A DNA stretch of 64,000 nt from an uncultured Blautia sp. (GTDB taxonomy: Bacteria; Bacillota; Clostridia; Lachnospirales; Lachnospiraceae): assembly GCA_900542045.1 (NCBI GenBank), contig UQMI01000011.1, positions 3,853 through 67,852 of the forward strand. Reading direction: 5' to 3'. Both the position numbers and the translations under genes were made by a program. Below, one piece after another: positions 59,941-64,000 of the stretch. The notes under the pieces are model-generated. The model was given only the letters and a program-made list of their open reading frames with translations, was not told the origin of the DNA and made no database searches. Within the stretch, counting starts at the first letter, position 1. Each line of letters opens with the position of its first letter.

Positions 59941-60672
59941 TCAATCATGGCGTTCCTGCATATTTTCAAATCTCTCGCAAAACCGGGCCGACACGGAGGG
60001 CGCTTCGCCGTTGGCATAGAGATGGGAAGTGTCCCCGTATGCCAGCATCCGGAAGCTGGCTGTTCCTTTTCTCCGTTCTTCTGTGACCACTGTCGTCACA
60101 GAGGAGGGCGCGGCACAGAAATTATGCCAGAGCACCATGGGAGAAATATTGAGGAGATGACTCAGGAGCACACACCCCAGTCCAAAGTGACAGAAAAAAG
60201 CCAGAGTATCCTCATTCGGACGTTCCGCCCGGTAATAATACCCGTCCCGGACATATCCATGATCCTGCAGAAGCTGATCCAGATTCCCGCAGACCCAGTC
60301 ATATTCTTTCTTTACATTTCCCTTCTGCAAAGCCGGCGTCTCGTACCAGTTTCTGCAGGAAAAATGCCGTTCCTCCGCCATCCAGTCCGCAGGCAGCCAG
60401 TCCCAGCATATCTTCTTCTGATCCGGCACGTCCGGCCGCCAGATGGGCGCGTCAAATTCCCGCAGCCACTGACAGGTCTGCGCCGTCCGGTTCATTTTCT
60501 GCAGTGTACAGGACGCCGTGTCCCGGGCTCTGCCCAGAGGGGATACATAAAACTCATGAATCTCCATGTTTGACAGCTTTTCTGCCAGATATTCCGCCTC
60601 TCTCCATCCTTTTTCCGTCAGCGTATCTCTTTCATAATCCGGATCCCCGTGCCTTATGATCAGTAATTTCAT
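59941..60672 (-). CDS. Histidine phosphatase family protein
   Basis: A 243-residue phosphoglycerate-mutase-like phosphatase started at 60672 (MKLLIIRHGDPDYERD) with GGAGGAGG upstream. The RHG motif (7-9) holds the phospho-His H8, and FFCHFGLG near 165 gives the second His. It is larger than most single-domain members. Substrate unknown; could be a phosphosugar or cobalamin-pathway (CobC-like) phosphatase. Confidence 0.88.
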   Translation of the reverse strand: MKLLIIRHGDPDYERDTLTEKGWREAEYLAEKLSNMEIHEFYVSPLGRARDTASCTLQKMNRTAQTCQWLREFDAPIWRPDVPDQKKICWDWLPADWMAEERHFSCRNWYETPALQKGNVKKEYDWVCGNLDQLLQDHGYVRDGYYYRAERPNEDTLAFFCHFGLGCVLLSHLLNISPMVLWHNFCAAPSSVTTVVTEERRKGTASFRMLAYGDTSHLYANGEAPSVSARFCERFENMQERHD

Positions 60673-60789
60673 CCGTTCCTCCTCCTGCGCATTTTCTGCG
60701 TCAATAATGGCAAATCTGTGTATCTGCAATTTCCATTATCACAAAAAAACGGCAGAGTTGCAACAAAAAGAAGGCAGGAAAGATTTTTT

Positions 60790-62175
60790 TCACAGACTTT
60801 TCTCTCTGTGCCGCAGTTTCCTGAACTCCCTGCGGATAAACAGCAGAGAAAACACCGCAGCCGCTGTGTCTGCTATGGGGCCTGCAAACATAACGCCGTC
60901 TATGCCCCAGAAAACAGGCAGGATCAGGATCAGCGGAAGCAGAAAAAGAACCTGCCGGGTCAGCGCCAGAATAACTCCCTTCGGCGCCTTTCCGATGGAA
61001 GAAAAGAATTTGGACGTGACGGGCTGGATCCCGTTCAGGAACGTAGCGAACATATAGATCCGAAAGTATCGCTCCGCAAATTGAAAATAACTGTCGCTCC
61101 CGCTTCCGAACAGACCGATGATCTGCCTGGGAAAAAGCTGAAAGCAGAGGAAACCACAGACAGAGACTGCTGTTGCTGCCAGAAGCCCCAGACGGTAGGT
61201 CTGCATGACACGTCCGTATTTTTTCGCACCGTAATTAAAGCCCACGATGGGCTGCATTCCCTGGGAAATTCCAATGATAAAAGAGAAAAATACCATTCCC
61301 ACCTTGGAAATGATCCCCGCACAGGCCAGAGGAATCTCTTTCCCATACAGAGAAAACGCGCCATAATAGGTCATGGTGTTGTTCAGAACAATCTGCACCA
61401 GCATCATAGCAAGCTGGTTCAGCAGGTCAGACATCCCCAGCCTGACAATACACAGACATTTTTCCCCTGATAGGACGAAATCACGTTTCTTCAGCCTGAC
61501 CGTTCGGAACCGCAGCAGATACGCCAGCACCATGGAACCGGACACCATCTGCCCCAGCACCGTGGCAAGGGCCGCTCCCGCCATCCCCATATGAAAATGA
61601 AAAATAAACAGCGGATCCAGAATGGTATTGATCACAGCTCCGCTCAGCATACAGGCCATGGAATAGCGCGGACTGCCATCGGAACGCACCAAAGCACTTC
61701 CCCCTGTTGCAAGGATCACAAAAGGAAACCCAAAGGATGTGATCCCCGTATACTCCAGCGCGTAATCCAGCACCTCCTCCGTCGCCCCGAACAGATGCAG
61801 CAGCGGATCCAGAAAAACATTCACGGCGATACACAGAAAAATTCCCATGGACAGCAACAGTGTGATCACATTGCCGGCAATCTTCGCCGCCTTCTCTTTC
61901 TCCCCTGCTCCCATGGCCAGATTAAAATTCGCCGCTCCTCCATTGCCCAGCAGAAGCGCCACCGCCGTACAAAGGGTAGTCAGCGGAAACGCCACATTCG
62001 TCGCTGCATTTCCATTGACCCCGACCCCATTGCCGATGAATATCTGATCTACAATATTGTAAAGGGCGCTGACCAGCATGGCGATCATCCCCGGCACTGC
62101 ATAGCGCAGCAGCAGAGGCCCAATCCTGGCCTCACCCAGATCCAGTTTGCCTGCACCCTCTCTTTCCTTTGTCAT
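60790..62175 (-). CDS. MATE family efflux transporter
   Basis: A 461-residue pump with an 18-residue cytoplasmic N-terminus (EGAGKLDLGEARIGPLLL) and the N-half VPGMIAMLVSALYNIVDQIFIGNG. The C-half repeat starts near 235. Third MATE gene of the window and of the DinF/MepA-like branch by its VDQIFIGNGVGVNGNAATNV. It is transcribed toward the phosphatase from the LytTR side; a joint transcript with the LytTR gene (83 bp apart) is possible. Confidence 0.92.
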   Translation of the reverse strand: MTKEREGAGKLDLGEARIGPLLLRYAVPGMIAMLVSALYNIVDQIFIGNGVGVNGNAATNVAFPLTTLCTAVALLLGNGGAANFNLAMGAGEKEKAAKIAGNVITLLLSMGIFLCIAVNVFLDPLLHLFGATEEVLDYALEYTGITSFGFPFVILATGGSALVRSDGSPRYSMACMLSGAVINTILDPLFIFHFHMGMAGAALATVLGQMVSGSMVLAYLLRFRTVRLKKRDFVLSGEKCLCIVRLGMSDLLNQLAMMLVQIVLNNTMTYYGAFSLYGKEIPLACAGIISKVGMVFFSFIIGISQGMQPIVGFNYGAKKYGRVMQTYRLGLLAATAVSVCGFLCFQLFPRQIIGLFGSGSDSYFQFAERYFRIYMFATFLNGIQPVTSKFFSSIGKAPKGVILALTRQVLFLLPLILILPVFWGIDGVMFAGPIADTAAAVFSLLFIRREFRKLRHREKSL

Positions 62176-62258
62176 ACCGAATCTCCTGGCCTTTCTTTTT
62201 ACATTGCTTCTGACTCGTATCCCGCCCCGCTCTCCCTTCTGCCGGCCAAGGCTGCCAC

Positions 62259-63005
62259 TCAGCTTTCGCCGGCGGGATTCATCCGATGGTACTCACTTTT
62301 CGCTTTCCGGGACAGCAGACAGGTCTCGCCATTGTCCAATTCCACCGTCTGCTCCTTTAGATGTACCGTTCGGATACGGGAACGGTTCACCAGAAAGCTC
62401 CGGTGGCAGCGCCAGAATTCTTCCCCCATCTTTTCTGCGAAATGCTCCAGACTGCTGTTGAATTCCAGCACTTCATTATCCATATGCAGCAAAATGGTAT
62501 GGCGGTACCCGGCCGCCTCAAAATACAGAATGCTGTCAACAGGAATATGCCGCACGGTATCAAAAATCCTGATCGTGCAGTAGTTTCCCTGTCCCGGCTG
62601 CTGGGCCTGCATACGCTCCTGGATGCTCTCCAGACATTTCTGCACCCGCAGAGTCATGGAGCGGGTATCTCCCTTGACAATATAATCCAGAGCTTCCAGA
62701 CGCAGACGGAATGTCTCAAAAGCCAGATCCCCATGTGCCGTAATAAATACGATGAATCCCCGGGGATCATACTGCCGCAGCTTCTGCGCCAGTTCCAGCC
62801 CGCTGATCCTGCCGGGAAAATCAATATCCAGAAAATAAACAGCCGGCACCGAATCCTCCCTTTGCTGCCTGAGCAGGACTTCCGGATCATCCACTGCCCG
62901 CACCGGCCCCATGTCATTGTCCAGAATCATAATTTGTTCGGATACAATATGCTCCAGTTTGTCTCGAACAGACAGTTCATCATCACAGATATATACAGGT
63001 ATCAT
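62259..63005 (-). CDS. LytTR-type response regulator
   Basis: A 248-residue regulator started at 63005 (MIPVYICDDELSV) with GAAGGAGG upstream. REC domain with D8/D9 and phosphoacceptor D60 (VYFLDIDFPG), then a LytTR DNA-binding domain (~140-245: EEFWRCHRSFLVNRSRIRTVHL). Such regulators are usually paired with a GHKL sensor kinase; none is present here, so the partner must be elsewhere or lost. It may control the MATE pump downstream. Confidence 0.9.
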   Translation of the reverse strand: MIPVYICDDELSVRDKLEHIVSEQIMILDNDMGPVRAVDDPEVLLRQQREDSVPAVYFLDIDFPGRISGLELAQKLRQYDPRGFIVFITAHGDLAFETFRLRLEALDYIVKGDTRSMTLRVQKCLESIQERMQAQQPGQGNYCTIRIFDTVRHIPVDSILYFEAAGYRHTILLHMDNEVLEFNSSLEHFAEKMGEEFWRCHRSFLVNRSRIRTVHLKEQTVELDNGETCLLSRKAKSEYHRMNPAGES

Positions 63006-63067
63006 TATTTCCTCCTTCGGGCGGACTTTCGAATTCCGTTTTTCGGAACATGAACATACCATTTCGG

Positions 63068-63481
63068 TCAAACTGTCACCTGAAACTTCTCCATGGTATA
63101 ATCCTTATCCCCTTTCTGACGGATCCCGATACGGTAATTTCCGCACTTTAATTTCCGATACTTTTGTGCAATATGAAAATCAACTGTAATTTCCTCTCCT
63201 GCCTTCAGCGGCCTGTAATTCGGATAATAATCCTGACTGACCGTCTGCGACATGCCTCCATACTCATCGACATACACATTTAGACTTTCAAGAGAGGAAT
63301 TCCATACATCCTGTGTCAGTTCTTCTGCAGATAACGCTCTCATGGGCATTTCATACCACTACCCGTCAATCAGTATATTAAACAGAAAACGCGTATCAAT
63401 GGAACATTCCTCCCGGGAACGGTTCGCGATCTGCAAAGACCATGATCCGCAACAAAACAATCAGCACAAATATTTTTTCAT
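63068..63481 (-). pseudogene. Secreted Ig-like domain protein, disrupted
   Basis: The frame from 63349 (MPMRALSAEELTQDVWNSSLES...YRPLKAGEEITVDFHIAQKYRKLKCGNYRIGI) is the C-part of a domain resembling bacterial Ig-like domains (Gly-Trp-Tyr, L.pGE, GxYRI pattern). Upstream the same frame reads SLQIANRSREECSIDTRFLFNILIDG, then TAG (63359-63361), then WYEMPM. A signal-peptide-like start (ATG 63481) is out of frame or stops at TGA (63461-63463). So at least one nonsense and one further lesion. Glu or Gln at the TAG position fits. Adjacent to the LytTR gene but not needed for it. Confidence 0.65.
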
Positions 63482-63701
63482 AAGCATGCACCTATATAAC
63501 TCACACAAAACAATGGTTTACCTTGATTTTAGCTTATTCCGCCAGATGATTCAATAGTCGCAAAGCAAGATGGGAAAAGACGACGACTTTTCTTCTTCGT
63601 GCTGCGCCATTACTTCTGCTCTCTAAACAGTTCCATTGGAAACGCCTCCTGTTCCGTGCAATTTCAAATACATATTCGCTTTGCAGGCTTGCTGTACCGC
63701 A

Positions 63702-63710
63702 ATTATAACA
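63702..63710 (-). promoter_or_regulatory. Extended -10 promoter with no clear gene
   Basis: TGTTATAAT on the minus strand. It is followed ~60 bp later by AGGAGG and an ATG of an 8-codon frame (MELFREQK) that stops in TAATG, the ATG opening a second short frame. The 63482-63842 gap shows no real gene otherwise. Confidence 0.4.
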
Positions 63711-63791
63711 TGCTTTCTTTCTGCTCCACGAATCTGTTGCATTTGTACACTTGCACTTTTCGGATGAGAACAAAGGCTGTTTTGCCCAAAA

Positions 63792-63828
63792 GAGAAAACC
63801 GCCGTACGGAGATTCCCCATACGACGGC
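63792..63828 (-). terminator. Terminator at right edge
   Basis: Minus-strand CCGTCGTA (63826-63819) with TACGGCGG (63805-63798), one G-U pair, then TTTTCTC. It follows the fragment at 63843-63995. Confidence 0.7.
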
Positions 63829-63842
63829 AGCCGATTCATTTT

Positions 63843-63995
63843 TCAAATAAGTCTCTGTGTGCTCCAATGCGGGGCAGCGTCAATATCGCCCGCTTGCAGT
63901 TCTTCGTCTTCAAATCCACATTCATGTGAATATTCATATTTATTGGAGTGACTCTGATAAAAAGTCGGTTTCCTGATTACGCAGACCTCACGGAA
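63843..63995 (-). pseudogene. Unidentified gene fragment at right edge
   Basis: An open frame ending TGA (63843-63845) reads FREVCVIRKPTFYQSHSNK...YSHECGFEDEELQAGDIDAAPHWSTQRLI and is preceded by TAG (63996-63998). It has no start codon, yet has protein-like composition and sits just before a terminator. It is probably the 3' part of a decayed or amber-interrupted gene running in from the right. Family not recognised. Confidence 0.4.
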
Positions 63996-64000
63996 CTATC

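Overview
The window looks like chromosomal DNA of a mid-GC anaerobic Firmicute, most probably family Lachnospiraceae; the genus is not resolved. The grounds are gene content: meso-diaminopimelate dehydrogenase, a GlgC/GlgD pair, AsrABC sulfite reductase, small DUF4250 and PF04071 proteins, a J-domain/DUF5685 operon and two MarR-ABC-ABC exporter loci. No tRNA, rRNA, prophage or intact insertion sequence was found.

Layout. 1-3590: MarR-controlled heterodimeric ABC exporter, cut by the left edge. 3798-7941: ClpB with a CIRCE element and a coupled DUF4250 gene, then a Fic protein. 8051-15283: a MATE pump, a corrinoid-flavoured group (URO-D-type methyltransferase, COG0523 GTPase, unknown 124-aa protein, PucR regulator, metallo-beta-lactamase) and a cobalamin-riboswitch-controlled Cys-rich protein. 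15308-20604: secreted C40 peptidase, DeoD, choline-binding-type secreted amidase/peptidase, Ddh. 20702-24109: J-domain/DUF5685/zinc-ribbon operon, lgt, nth. 24243-26657: glgCD. 26709-37378: trehalose PTS locus in the order treB-treA-ptsH-ptsI-response regulator-HPt-proA, with treR divergent. 37660-45866: small housekeeping and regulatory genes, a broken nitroreductase, a solo Hsp70 and a Crp/Fnr regulator. 45946-48905: asrABC behind a textbook class II Crp-type site. 50160-54311: a second MarR-ABC-ABC exporter whose MarR gene carries an amber stop. 54547-59508: MATE pump and an ECF sigma/membrane protein/ABC operon. 59941-63995: phosphatase, MATE pump, LytTR regulator and decayed genes.

How the parts fit. 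Most operons have readable promoters. The tre promoter has TreR operators, clpB has CIRCE, asr has a TGTGA-N6-TCACA box centred at -41.5, and both MarR loci are self-contained regulator-plus-pump cassettes. Seven genes or gene pairs are efflux or export systems, so detoxification is a strong theme.

Most promising undescribed items: (i) a ~83-nt structured dispersed element (3798-3879 and 14363-14446) with an almost invariant 33-nt core and compensatory pairing; (ii) a ~130-nt three-hairpin repeat (36438-36566 and 40041-40170) with a covarying base pair; (iii) two tandem arrays of 31 bp and 52 bp between 38413 and 38760; (iv) the J-domain/DUF5685/zinc-ribbon operon; (v) ptsH and ptsI inside a trehalose operon that continues into a c-di-GMP response regulator and an HPt protein.

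All database family names are from memory of family motifs; no search was run.
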